Below, in pieces: positions 44,382-52,561 of a DNA stretch of 64,000 nucleotides. A program made the translations under genes and the position numbers. The notes under the pieces are model-generated. The model was not told the origin of the DNA, ran no database searches, and saw only the letters and a program-made list of their open reading frames with translations. Each line of letters starts with the position of its first letter. Position 1 is the first letter of the stretch. Where the stretch lies: assembly GCF_024722015.1 (NCBI RefSeq), contig NZ_JANQBD010000004.1, positions 62,001 through 126,000 of the forward strand, read 5' to 3'. The DNA is from Paenibacillus radicis (ex Xue et al. 2023) (lineage in GTDB: Bacteria; Bacillota; Bacilli; Paenibacillales; NBRC-103111).

Positions 44382-45008
44382 ATGCTGCGAGCCATTATCG
44401 TGGATGATGAAGAATTATCATTAAAACGTTTGAATAAGATATTATCCGAAAGCGGCGAGATCGAAATATGCGATTCGTTTCTGAACCCGCTGGAAGCTTA
44501 TGAATTTGTAAAGAGTAATCAGGTACATGTCGTATTTCTGGATATTTCTATGCCGGAGATTGACGGTATGAGACTTTCCAGCCTGTTGCTGGAACTCGAT
44601 GCTTCCATAGATGTGGTCTTTGTAACCGGATATGACGATTATGCAGTTCAAGCTTTCGATATAAATGCACTGGATTATCTCATGAAGCCCGTATCCTCCC
44701 AGCGAATGTCCAAAACGTTGGACAAGCTAAAAAAAAGACATCGGATTACGGCTGTTGAGCCTTTCATAGAGGCCAGAAGTCCCGTAACACAGATAGAAGA
44801 GCTGTCTTCTACTGAAATACTGACCGACCAGGAAAAGAGAATTCTTCGATTGATCACGGATGGACTGTCGAATAAAGAAATCGCCAATCACCTGAACATT
44901 AAGGCTGAAACGGTAAAGTCGCATATTAAAAATTTATATAGAAAGCTTAATGTTAATAATAGAGTGCAAGCGCTGCAACGTGCCAAAGAATGGCTGATAC
45001 TTGTGTGA
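44382..45008 (+). CDS. Response regulator with LytR-like receiver and LuxR output
   Basis: A 208-residue response regulator. The receiver (1-120) has the phospho-acceptor D54 in VVFLDISMPEIDG, and the ending AFDINALDYLMKPV is usual for LytTR regulators. The output, however, is a LuxR/NarL HTH (about 140-205: LTDQEKRILRLITDGLSNKE, IKAETVKSHIKNLYRKLNV), not LytTR. The gene starts 3 bases after the kinase gene, with GGAGG inside the kinase 3' end, so the two are co-translated. The exchange of output domain is the odd point. Confidence 0.94.
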   Translation: MLRAIIVDDEELSLKRLNKILSESGEIEICDSFLNPLEAYEFVKSNQVHVVFLDISMPEIDGMRLSSLLLELDASIDVVFVTGYDDYAVQAFDINALDYLMKPVSSQRMSKTLDKLKKRHRITAVEPFIEARSPVTQIEELSSTEILTDQEKRILRLITDGLSNKEIANHLNIKAETVKSHIKNLYRKLNVNNRVQALQRAKEWLILV

Positions 45009-45117
45009 GTGCCTGCTTTTAGATTTATCGCCAAGCTAGCAAACCAGAAGAAATGTAAGTTGGATTGATATGATATAGTAATGATTCTAAAATGGTAAAC
45101 GAAGAGGAGAAATGACA

Positions 45118-45280
45118 ATGACAAAGCAAATTTTGATTAATCTTCCTGTGAGCTGGCGGTACTATTTTCAGTAAACCCGCAGAACATCAAGGCTGGATGT
45201 ATGGCTGCGGTTTTGCTGATTTGGATGGACATAGGTGGAATATGCTGTATATGGATATGAGTAAATTATCGAAGGAATAA
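45118..45280 (+). pseudogene. VOC-family gene with internal deletion
   Basis: ATG 45118 follows AGGAG at 8 nt and opens MTKQILINLPV, then runs to a stop at 45172-45174. In another frame the sequence continues GGTIFSKPAEHQGWMYGCGF and DLDGHRWNMLYMDMSKL, ending at 45278-45280. The start and the end are those of PhnB-like VOC proteins, but about 75-80 middle residues are missing. The joint lies near 45150-45160. Confidence 0.75.
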
Positions 45281-45298
45281 AGGCTAGGAGTTGCTGCA

Positions 45299-45730
45299 AT
45301 GGATAAATGGTCTTCTGAGTCTCCCAAGATTGTTGGTCAAACAGCTTCAGTGGGTTTTCAAATCGGCGTACGAAGAACGCTTCCAATCTCAGCGGAGCAG
45401 GCTTGGTCGTTTCTAATTTCTGCTCAGGGTGTGAAACTATGGATCGGTGATGTACCGTCCCTTAAATTGAGTGTAGGGGAATCCTTCACCTCCCAAGAAG
45501 GTATTTCAGGCGAATTCAGGGTCGTCAAACCGAATCAACAGCTTCGTCTAAGATGGAAGAAACAGGACTGGCCGCAGCCATCCACGCTGCAAATCAGGCT
45601 GATATCTACTAAGCCCGACAGAACAACGATTAGCTTCCATCAGGAGAAACTGGATCATGCGAATACACGGGAACAGATGAAGCTGTATTGGGAAGATGTG
45701 CTGGACACGATTAGAGAAAAACAAGCGTAG
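45299..45730 (+). CDS. SRPBCC/AHSA1-like domain protein
   Basis: A 143-residue START-like protein with the opening VRRTLPISAEQAWSFLISAQG, the central strand pattern LRLRWKKQDWPQPSTLQI and the C-terminal helix REQMKLYWEDVLDTIREKQ. The function is not set by the fold. AGGAG lies 8 nt before ATG 45299, 18 bp after the broken VOC gene, so both were probably one transcript. A second SRPBCC gene lies at 14921-15376 but is not close in sequence. Confidence 0.85.
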   Translation: MDKWSSESPKIVGQTASVGFQIGVRRTLPISAEQAWSFLISAQGVKLWIGDVPSLKLSVGESFTSQEGISGEFRVVKPNQQLRLRWKKQDWPQPSTLQIRLISTKPDRTTISFHQEKLDHANTREQMKLYWEDVLDTIREKQA

Positions 45731-45863
45731 CCATATCGACCAGCCCAACCTATAACGCTGTATCTTTTGAGGACCCGTGCAGAAATAAATACGAAATGGT
45801 TCACCGATTAAATTAAAGCCGTATAAAAATCAGGGGCCTAAGCTCTACCCATTAAGAACTTTA

Positions 45864-45888
45864 ACACACCAGATAGGGTGTGTTTTTT
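45864..45888 (+). terminator. Rho-independent terminator
   Basis: ACACACC pairs with GGTGTGT (7 bp, loop AGATAG), followed by a T-run. It ends the SRPBCC transcript. Confidence 0.85.
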
Positions 45889-46005
45889 AATTCTTTACAG
45901 AAACAAAGTCCTTTACATTTTCTAAGATTTTTATGTATTCAAACATCAGACGGTTTCCTTCTTGAATATTCGGATAGGGGAGATCGTTGTTACTTAAGGT
46001 CTTGA

Positions 46006-46204
46006 ACGGAACAGAAAATTCCGTTATTTAATCTTTTGCCTCCAATTTAAGACGATAGCGGAAGTCGGAATTCCGCTATGTGGCGCGAATGACCAGGGCA
46101 AGGCAACAAACAGAGAGATAACGGAAGTGCGTCTTCCGTTATCTCTCTGTTTGTTGTGCTTTCCAAGCAATAGCGGAATGATTGCTTCCGCTATTGCTTC
46201 AACT
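46006..46204. repeat. Four-hairpin intergenic repeat, copy C (best preserved)
   Basis: Four inverted repeats in a row. (1) AACGGAA..TTCCGTT near 46005-46025. (2) ATAGCGGAA..TTCCGCTAT near 46054-46079. (3) A 23-bp perfect stem, 46105-46127 with 46133-46155, loop TGCGT. (4) AAGCAATAGCGGAA with TTCCGCTATTGCTT, 14 bp perfect, near 46165-46200. The apex CGGAA..TTCCG is shared by all four. Copies A and B have the same order. The remaining gap 45889-46432 has no gene. Confidence 0.8.
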
Positions 46205-46370
46205 AATGATTATAAAAAAGGTTTACTTAAGAAATCAGTGCTAGGGGTTACAGGTTTTGTCAAAAGGGGTGTACAGACGATAAATTTTCATTAAAATCCT
46301 GTTATTTACAAAGTTAACCAAGTTCAGATGTTGCATATAGAGGTGCTTAATTGTATACTCAAATAAACGA

Positions 46371-46395
46371 TGTACATATGATCTTATTATGTACA
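46371..46395 (+). promoter_or_regulatory. SorC regulator operator candidate
   Basis: Two TGTACA palindromes, 46371-46376 and 46390-46395, stand 19 bp apart with AT-rich sequence between them (TATGAT, TATTAT), about 40-60 bp before the regulator gene. The pair is a plausible operator for the SorC protein encoded next. Confidence 0.45.
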
Positions 46396-46432
46396 AATGT
46401 TCAAGTGGCGATGATAGGAGGTTTAAGATGGT

Positions 46433-47404
46433 ATGCCAGAGATAAATCATGAACGATTTCGGCTGCTGGTAAAAATATGCCAGCTGTATTATGAGGATGG
46501 CTTGAATCAATTGGATATAGCCAAGCGTTTAGGGATTTCCCGTCCGCATGTTAGCCGAATGCTTGCAGCTGCCAAGAGTGAGGGCATTGTGCGAATATCG
46601 ATACATAATCCGTTCTCCAGCGAGCAGGAGCTTGAGAAATGCTTCATTGAAACCTTCGGCATTCAAGATGCGATAATCGTTGATTCCTCTGATTCTGATC
46701 CGAACAAGCTGCATGCTCAGCTCGGCCGTACGAGTGCTGCGCTTATAGAGTCTGTACTGATGGACGGCGATATTGTTGGGCTTATGGCCGGGCGGACTGT
46801 AGCGAGCGCAGCAGAGGAGCTGGATTATTTTGCGAGAGAAGGACTGCAATTTGTACCTTTGGTAGGCGGTTGGGGATCTGAAGGGGGAGCATGGCACGCA
46901 AGCTCTAATACAATGGCCTTTGCAAACAAACTGAAATCCAAATACTGGATGGTGCATGCACCTGCCGTGGTGGCCAATGTAGAAACGGGTATTTTATTGC
47001 GCCAGGAACCGGAGATTGACAAGGTGCTTCAGCTAGCACAGCGTAGCCGTGTAGCTATCATCAGTATTGGCGAGGTTAGCGAGCAGGCGACTATGGTGAA
47101 AACGGGAAATATGAGTCACGAGGATATTACAGAGGTGGAAGCACGGGGCGCCGTGGCGAATCTATGTGCTTCCTTCATCGATCTTGACGGGCGGGAAATC
47201 GATTTTCCGGGAAAAAATAGATTTATCGGCTTGACGGCAAGAGAGCTTCGTGCCATACCGAACGTTATTGGAATAGCTGGCGGCGCCCAGAAAGTAAAAG
47301 CAATTACTGCGGCGTTGCGCGGCAAGTGGATCGATATTCTCGTAACCGACGCAGCGACAGCGAGGGCGATTATAGATTTTCATCGAAGTAATGAAGCAAA
47401 GTAA
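46433..47404 (+). CDS. SorC/DeoR-type sugar-binding transcriptional regulator
   Basis: A 323-residue regulator. The N-terminal HTH (about 20-48: GLNQLDIAKRLGISRPHVSR) is followed by the SorC effector domain, an isomerase-like sugar-phosphate-binding fold (about 55-318, with GDIVGLMAGRTVASAA, FVPLVGGWGSEGG and IGIAGGAQKVKAI). Such proteins bind phosphorylated sugars such as glyceraldehyde-3-phosphate, fructose bisphosphate or deoxyribose-5-phosphate. AGGAGG lies 11 nt before ATG 46433. trpB starts 19 bp after its stop, so one operon is likely, with the regulator as first gene. Confidence 0.93.
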   Translation: MPEINHERFRLLVKICQLYYEDGLNQLDIAKRLGISRPHVSRMLAAAKSEGIVRISIHNPFSSEQELEKCFIETFGIQDAIIVDSSDSDPNKLHAQLGRTSAALIESVLMDGDIVGLMAGRTVASAAEELDYFAREGLQFVPLVGGWGSEGGAWHASSNTMAFANKLKSKYWMVHAPAVVANVETGILLRQEPEIDKVLQLAQRSRVAIISIGEVSEQATMVKTGNMSHEDITEVEARGAVANLCASFIDLDGREIDFPGKNRFIGLTARELRAIPNVIGIAGGAQKVKAITAALRGKWIDILVTDAATARAIIDFHRSNEAK

Positions 47405-47423
47405 GAAGGAAGGAGATTGGTCC

Positions 47424-48707
47424 ATGTCTGAGATAAAGTCGGTATTCAAGTCGGGTTCCGCTGAAGCCCATACGCTGTTATCAGAGAACGGTTACTATGG
47501 AAATTACGGAGGTTCGTTTATACCAGAAATTCTCGTTCCCGCATTTGAAGAGATTTCCAAGCAATTCGAGGTGATAAAAAACGATGAAGCTTTCTGGCAG
47601 GAATATTGCGCGCTGCTGGCTGATTATTCAGGCAGGCCTACCCCGCTAACTTATGCGGATCGTCTGACGGAGCATTTTGGCCGTGCGAAGATTTATGTTA
47701 AACGCGAGGATTTGAATCATACAGGAGCACATAAGCTGAATAATGCTCTCGGTCAAGCGATGCTTGCCAAAAAAATGGGCAAAACTCGGATTATTGCCGA
47801 AACGGGGGCTGGACAGCATGGCGTAGCAACAGCTACGGTAGCGGCGAAGCTAGGACTGTCCGCGACTATCTATATGGGGCGCGAGGATATGGAGCGCCAA
47901 TATGCCAACGTCTTCTGGATGAGACGGCTGGGAGCAGAAGTCGTTGCAGTCGATTATGGATCGCAGACGTTAAAGGATGCGATTAATGAGACGCTGAGAG
48001 ACTGGGTATCCAGCTTTGAAACGACCCATTATGTTTTAGGTACGGCATCAGGTGCCCATCCCTTCCCGGCTATTGTGGCATTCTTTCAATCGATTATCGG
48101 CATTGAAGCCAAACAACAGATTATTCAAGCGGCCGGTCAGCTGCCAAGCCATGTCTATGCATGCGTTGGAGGGGGCTCGAATGCACTTGGTATATTTCAA
48201 GCGTTCTACCCCCATGATGAGGTGCAGCTAGTCGGAGTTGAAGCGGGTGGGCAAGGCAAGGAATCCGGCAATCACGCTGCGCGAATTGCTTATGGAGAAG
48301 GAATGCCTGGTGTCGCTCAAGGTTATAAAACCATGTTCCTGCAAAATAAGGATGGACAAATGCATGATACGCACAGCATTGCGGCCGGCTTGGACTACGT
48401 GGGTGTATCACCGATTTTGACCGATTTATCCGAGAAGGGGAGAGTTCAGTTCGCAGCAGCAACCGACGCGGAAGTAATTGATGCGTTGGAGGTAGTAATG
48501 AAGACAGAAGGGCTGATTCCTGCTTTGGAGTCCACACATGCTTTTGCTGGGGCATTCCAGCATCTTGCTGAATCATCGAGGTCGGATATCTTCATTATTA
48601 ACATGTCCGGGCGAGGCGACAAAGACATCTTCAATGTAGCGGAGGGATTGCGGGATGAAGAATGGAAAGCATTTATCCAACAAAAAAACAAGCAATACAA
48701 CGATTAA
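47424..48707 (+). CDS. trpB: Tryptophan synthase beta chain (stand-alone copy)
   Basis: A 427-residue PLP enzyme that joins indole and serine to tryptophan. It has YYGNYGGSFIPEIL at the start; HTGAHKLNNALGQAM, in which K104 is the PLP Schiff-base lysine; ETGAGQHGVATATVAA with the catalytic Glu; and CVGGGSNALGIF as phosphate site. It is somewhat longer than the usual 390-400 residues, with differences at both ends and near 190-230. ATG 47424 has GGAG 8 nt upstream. No trpE, D, C or F is nearby, and a SorC regulator precedes it. It may be a specialised copy beside a complete trp operon elsewhere (inference). Confidence 0.93.
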   Translation: MSEIKSVFKSGSAEAHTLLSENGYYGNYGGSFIPEILVPAFEEISKQFEVIKNDEAFWQEYCALLADYSGRPTPLTYADRLTEHFGRAKIYVKREDLNHTGAHKLNNALGQAMLAKKMGKTRIIAETGAGQHGVATATVAAKLGLSATIYMGREDMERQYANVFWMRRLGAEVVAVDYGSQTLKDAINETLRDWVSSFETTHYVLGTASGAHPFPAIVAFFQSIIGIEAKQQIIQAAGQLPSHVYACVGGGSNALGIFQAFYPHDEVQLVGVEAGGQGKESGNHAARIAYGEGMPGVAQGYKTMFLQNKDGQMHDTHSIAAGLDYVGVSPILTDLSEKGRVQFAAATDAEVIDALEVVMKTEGLIPALESTHAFAGAFQHLAESSRSDIFIINMSGRGDKDIFNVAEGLRDEEWKAFIQQKNKQYND

Positions 48708-49488
48708 GCTCGCTGAGCAAATTAAGGGCAATAAAGCGGCATCCGGAAAGTCCATTCAACTGATGACACATCAGATTCTAGGTTATCCCGATTTCGATAC
48801 CAATTACGAGATGATCCAACTGTTTCATGAGAATAGCGTTGATCTTGTAGAATTGCAGCTGCCTTTCTCGGAACCTATTGCGGACGGTCCTGTATTTTTG
48901 CGAGCGAATCAAACCTCGTTGGCGAACGGGACGACGACCCGGCAGTGTATGGATTTTGCAAGGCGAGCCGTTACAAACTTTCCGAACATCTCTTTTATAT
49001 TCATGACTTATTATAATATTGTCATACAATATGGTATTGAGCCATTCATTAGAGAATGCGCGGACATCGGTATCCGTGGGCTGATTGTACCGGATGCCTT
49101 GCCTGAGGAAAGCTGTGACTTCATGAATGCATGTCGTGAATATGGGGTGGAACCGATTCTTATCGCCACTCCCTATACAACTGATTTGCGTTTAGCCTAT
49201 TTATCGGAGCAAACCGGAGGCTTCCTCTACTGCGCGCCACGAAAAGGAGTGACTGGATCGAGAACAGCATTCGGTGATGAGACTGACGATTTTTTATCCC
49301 GTGTACGCGGCTTTGCAAAGACACCTATCGCTGTCGGATTCGGTATTCAGACCGGCGAGGATGTTGCATTCCTGCAGGGGAAATGCGATATCGCCATTAT
49401 TGGAACTCAACTGCTGAATATTCTGGAGAAGGATGGGCTCACAGGCGTGGAGAGGTTTTTGAAATCCGTAAACAGTAATACTCGATGA
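48655..49488 (+). CDS. trpA: Tryptophan synthase alpha chain (stand-alone copy)
   Basis: A 277-residue TIM-barrel enzyme that splits indole-3-glycerol phosphate into indole and glyceraldehyde-3-phosphate. The catalytic pair is kept: E66 in VELQLPFSEP and D77 in IADGPV, 11 residues apart as in the Salmonella enzyme (E49/D60). The phosphate-site loop KGVTGSRT and GFGIQTGEDV are also present. The start ATG 48655 lies inside trpB (53-bp overlap; GAGGG 8 nt upstream). It gives a long, polar N-terminal tail of about 30 residues not seen in standard TrpA. Confidence 0.92.
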   Translation: MKNGKHLSNKKTSNTTIKLAEQIKGNKAASGKSIQLMTHQILGYPDFDTNYEMIQLFHENSVDLVELQLPFSEPIADGPVFLRANQTSLANGTTTRQCMDFARRAVTNFPNISFIFMTYYNIVIQYGIEPFIRECADIGIRGLIVPDALPEESCDFMNACREYGVEPILIATPYTTDLRLAYLSEQTGGFLYCAPRKGVTGSRTAFGDETDDFLSRVRGFAKTPIAVGFGIQTGEDVAFLQGKCDIAIIGTQLLNILEKDGLTGVERFLKSVNSNTR

Positions 49489-49527
49489 CTTAAAGTAATT
49501 CGGGGACTATACAAAGAGCTAATCTCG

Positions 49528-49553
49528 CCACGCCGAATAAAGTGTGGTTTTTT
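49528..49553 (+). terminator. Rho-independent terminator of the trpBA unit
   Basis: CCACGC pairs with GTGTGG (6 bp, one G-U), followed by six T, 39 bp after trpA. Confidence 0.75.
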
Positions 49554-49674
49554 GCTGTAAATAAATCTATTGATGCTTACATAATATTTTATACTTACTT
49601 TTTAAAAGTAACTATGGTAATATAACTATTGTGATTATATTTGGAATATTTTAGACCAGAGGAGAGAAGATACA

Positions 49675-50301
49675 ATGAGCCCATTCACTGAGCTTTTAAA
49701 ATCCAGGAGATCAGCTAACAAGTTCAAATCAGAAGTGACGATCAGCAGGCAGGAGCTGGACGAGCTGTTTACTCTTGTTAAGTTTGCTCCGTCCGCTTTT
49801 AATTTGCAGCATACACATTATGTGGCAGTAACGGATCAAGAATTGAAGGAACAAGTATATGAGGCAGCTTTCAAGCAATATAAGGTCTTAACCAGCTCAG
49901 CGGCGATTGTTGTACTTGGAGATTTGGAAGCGTATCGTAATATCGGGCCAATTAACGAGGGGTTATTGAGTCTGGGCATTATAGATCAGCGGGAATATGA
50001 CGAAACCGTAAGCAGTGTGCATGCTATGTATGAGGGCGGAGGCGAGCGGTTCAAACGGGATGAGGCCATCCGTAATGCAAGCTTATCTGCTATGCTATTC
50101 ATGCTAATCGCCAAGGATAAAGGCTGGGATACTTGTCCGATGATAGGTTTCGATCCCGTCCGGATCACACAAGCGCTTAACATTCCGGACAGGTATGTTC
50201 CTGCTATGCTGATAACCTTAGGGAAGGAAGATACAAGCAAACAAAGACCACGCGGTTACCGTAAGCCGAATGGGGAATTTGTCAGTTATAACGGTTTTTA
50301 A
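49675..50301 (+). CDS. Nitroreductase-family oxidoreductase
   Basis: A 208-residue FMN-dependent nitroreductase-fold enzyme. The opening SRRSANKFKSE and KFAPSAFNLQHTHYVAV form the FMN site, and the late part GWDTCPMIGFDPVRITQAL with MLITLGKE is typical of the YodC/NfsA-like group. It probably reduces quinones, nitroaromatics or enones with NAD(P)H. GGAGAG about 8-10 nt before ATG 49675. A terminator separates it from trpBA, so it has its own promoter. No regulator is adjacent. Confidence 0.92.
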   Translation: MSPFTELLKSRRSANKFKSEVTISRQELDELFTLVKFAPSAFNLQHTHYVAVTDQELKEQVYEAAFKQYKVLTSSAAIVVLGDLEAYRNIGPINEGLLSLGIIDQREYDETVSSVHAMYEGGGERFKRDEAIRNASLSAMLFMLIAKDKGWDTCPMIGFDPVRITQALNIPDRYVPAMLITLGKEDTSKQRPRGYRKPNGEFVSYNGF

Positions 50302-50511
50302 GAAACGCCTCAACTAATAGTAAGCTTTGACCCGAAAAGTGGACTCACTTTATAAGAGTACCCATTAGTCGGGTTATTTGCGTTAAGCACAATAAATGAG
50401 AGCTCCCCGAGAGAAATCTGCTTTTAAAAGAGAGCTGCGGTTTGACAACTACCTTAAATTCATTTTAACTATAATTAATAGATTGTTTACCTTAAGGATT
50501 GGAGAAGTTCA

Positions 50512-52347
50512 ATGGTATATCGAAATTTGGAAGAATGCATAATCGATTTAGAGAAGAATGGACATTTGGTTCGTATTCATGAAGAAGTTGATCCTTATTT
50601 GGAAATGGCCGCAATTCACATAAAAGTTTATGAGTCCGGTGGGCCGGCGTTATTATTTGAAAATGTAAAAGGCTCGAAGTATCGGGCCGTATCCAACCTT
50701 TTCGGTACTATAGAACGCAGTAAGTATATATTTCGGCATACCTGGGAAGCGGTACAAGATGTAATGTCCTTGCGTAACGACCCTATAAAAGCTATAAAAA
50801 ATCCGCTTAAATATATAGGAACGGGCTTGGCAGCATGGAAGGCTCTTCCTATTAAAAAAACTGGGGGTCATCCGGTTACGTTGCAGGAAATCCAAATATC
50901 AGACCTGCCTCTCATCCAACATTGGCCTGAGGATGGCGGCGCATTTATCACCTTGCCTCAAGTGTACTCGGAGGATCCCGATAAGCCGGGAATTATGAAT
51001 TCCAATCTGGGTATGTATCGTATTCAACTCAATGGTAACGATTATGAACTGAATAAGGAAATTGGTCTGCATTACCAGATTCATCGCGGTATCGGAGTTC
51101 ATCAGGACAAAGCTAATAAAAAAGGAGGCCCTCTTAAAGTGAGTTGTTTCATTGGGGGGCCTCCGGCACATACACTGTCAGCGGTTATGCCCTTGCCCGA
51201 AGGCTTAAGTGAAATTACTTTTGCGGGACTGCTGTCTGGGCGTCGATTTCGCTATAGCTACATTGACGGCTACTGTATTAGCAATGATGCTGATTTTGTT
51301 ATAACGGGAGAAATTTATCCCGGAGAGACTAAGCCAGAGGGACCTTTTGGCGATCATTTGGGCTATTACAGCCTTACGCATCCTTTTCCTCTAATGAAAG
51401 TGCATAAGGTGTATGCCAAGCCTAATGCCGTATGGCCATTTACCGTCGTCGGTAGGCCGCCACAAGAAGATACGTCATTCGGTGAGCTTATCCATGAGCT
51501 AACAGGCGATGCGATCAAGCAGGAAATCCCTGGTGTAAAAGAAGTTCATGCTGTTGATGCTGCAGGCGTGCATCCGTTGCTTTTTGCAATTGGCAGTGAA
51601 CGCTACACCCCTTACCAGCAAGTCAAACAGCCCGCCGAGCTGCTGACGATTGCTAATCGTATTTTGGGAACAGGGCAGCTGAGCTTGGCGAAGTACTTAT
51701 TTATAACAGCTGAAGAGAATCAACCCTTGAATGCGCATCATGAAGTTGATTTTTTAGCCTACATTTTGGAACGTATGGATCTGCAGCGGGATATTCACTT
51801 TTATACTCAAACTACAATCGATACGCTGGACTATTCCGGTACAGGATTAAATAGCGGCAGCAAGGTTGTATTCGCAGCATATGGAGATAAAAAAAGAGAT
51901 TTATGCCTCGAGGTTCCTAACATTTTTAATGAACTGCGGGAGGTTGAACAGGCTCGCTTGGCGATGCCCGGTATCGTGGTAATTCAAGGTGCCAAGTTTA
52001 CTACCTACAGCGAAGCGCAGCAGGAATTAAAAGAGCTGTGTGATGATATTCAGTCTAAAGGTCCGATTCCGTCTTGCCCGATGATCATATTGTGTGATGA
52101 CAGCCAGTTTATGAGTGCGACGATTAACAATTTTCTTTGGGCAACATTTACACGCAGCAATCCTTCCCATGATATATATGGCGTCAACAGTTATTATGAG
52201 AATAAGCATTGGGCTTGTGATAATGTTATTATTGATGCCCGTATCAAACCTCATCAAGCACCGCCATTAATACCGGATCCGGATGTTGCAAAAAACATCG
52301 AAAGATTTTTTGCAGAAGGTGCTAGCTTAGGTGGAATTAAGCTGTGA
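50512..52347 (+). CDS. UbiD-family (prenyl-FMN) decarboxylase
   Basis: A 611-residue UbiD-type decarboxylase; this length corresponds to the long menaquinone/aromatic-acid group. Key stretches are NSNLGMYRIQLNGNDYELN, in which the Asn and Arg help bind prenyl-FMN and metal, HYQIHRGIGVHQDK, and the signature KPEGPFGDHLGYYSL with conserved Glu and Asp. It needs prenylated FMN made by a UbiX enzyme; no ubiX gene is in the window. Its substrate is unknown (an aromatic or unsaturated acid). GGAG lies 7 nt before ATG 50512. A TTGACA (50442) and a TATAAT (50470) stand upstream, but their spacing of 22 bp is too wide to be trusted. Confidence 0.92.
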   Translation: MVYRNLEECIIDLEKNGHLVRIHEEVDPYLEMAAIHIKVYESGGPALLFENVKGSKYRAVSNLFGTIERSKYIFRHTWEAVQDVMSLRNDPIKAIKNPLKYIGTGLAAWKALPIKKTGGHPVTLQEIQISDLPLIQHWPEDGGAFITLPQVYSEDPDKPGIMNSNLGMYRIQLNGNDYELNKEIGLHYQIHRGIGVHQDKANKKGGPLKVSCFIGGPPAHTLSAVMPLPEGLSEITFAGLLSGRRFRYSYIDGYCISNDADFVITGEIYPGETKPEGPFGDHLGYYSLTHPFPLMKVHKVYAKPNAVWPFTVVGRPPQEDTSFGELIHELTGDAIKQEIPGVKEVHAVDAAGVHPLLFAIGSERYTPYQQVKQPAELLTIANRILGTGQLSLAKYLFITAEENQPLNAHHEVDFLAYILERMDLQRDIHFYTQTTIDTLDYSGTGLNSGSKVVFAAYGDKKRDLCLEVPNIFNELREVEQARLAMPGIVVIQGAKFTTYSEAQQELKELCDDIQSKGPIPSCPMIILCDDSQFMSATINNFLWATFTRSNPSHDIYGVNSYYENKHWACDNVIIDARIKPHQAPPLIPDPDVAKNIERFFAEGASLGGIKL

Positions 52348-52398
52348 TGAGTATGCAAGGAAGGGCTGCACCGAAAGTCATTTTGGGACAGCCCATCC

Positions 52399-52485
52399 AC
52401 CACTTTATCCTGATATAGAGTCGCAAAAGAACCCTCAATTCCACTTTGGTAGTGGAGTTGAAGGTTCTTTGTACATTTTATGGGA
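52399..52485. repeat. Palindromic intergenic element acting as two-way terminator, copy 2
   Basis: AAAAGAACCCTCAATTCCACT (52425-52445) pairs with AGTGGAGTTGAAGGTTCTTT (52451-52470). The sequence is strongly similar to copy 1 (21561-21656), including the flanks TTATCCTGA and ACATTTTATGGGAT. It sits between the converging UbiD and cupin genes. Confidence 0.8.
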
Positions 52486-52561
52486 TACAGACACTGGGCT
52501 TTTCCCTTTTGAGACAACCACTTCTTGAGGTATAGAACGGAGATGGGATTGGGATCAACAT

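Noticed and set aside
50442..50475. UbiD promoter from TTGACA and TATAAT
   Set aside because: The two boxes are 22 bp apart, too far for a normal sigma-A promoter.
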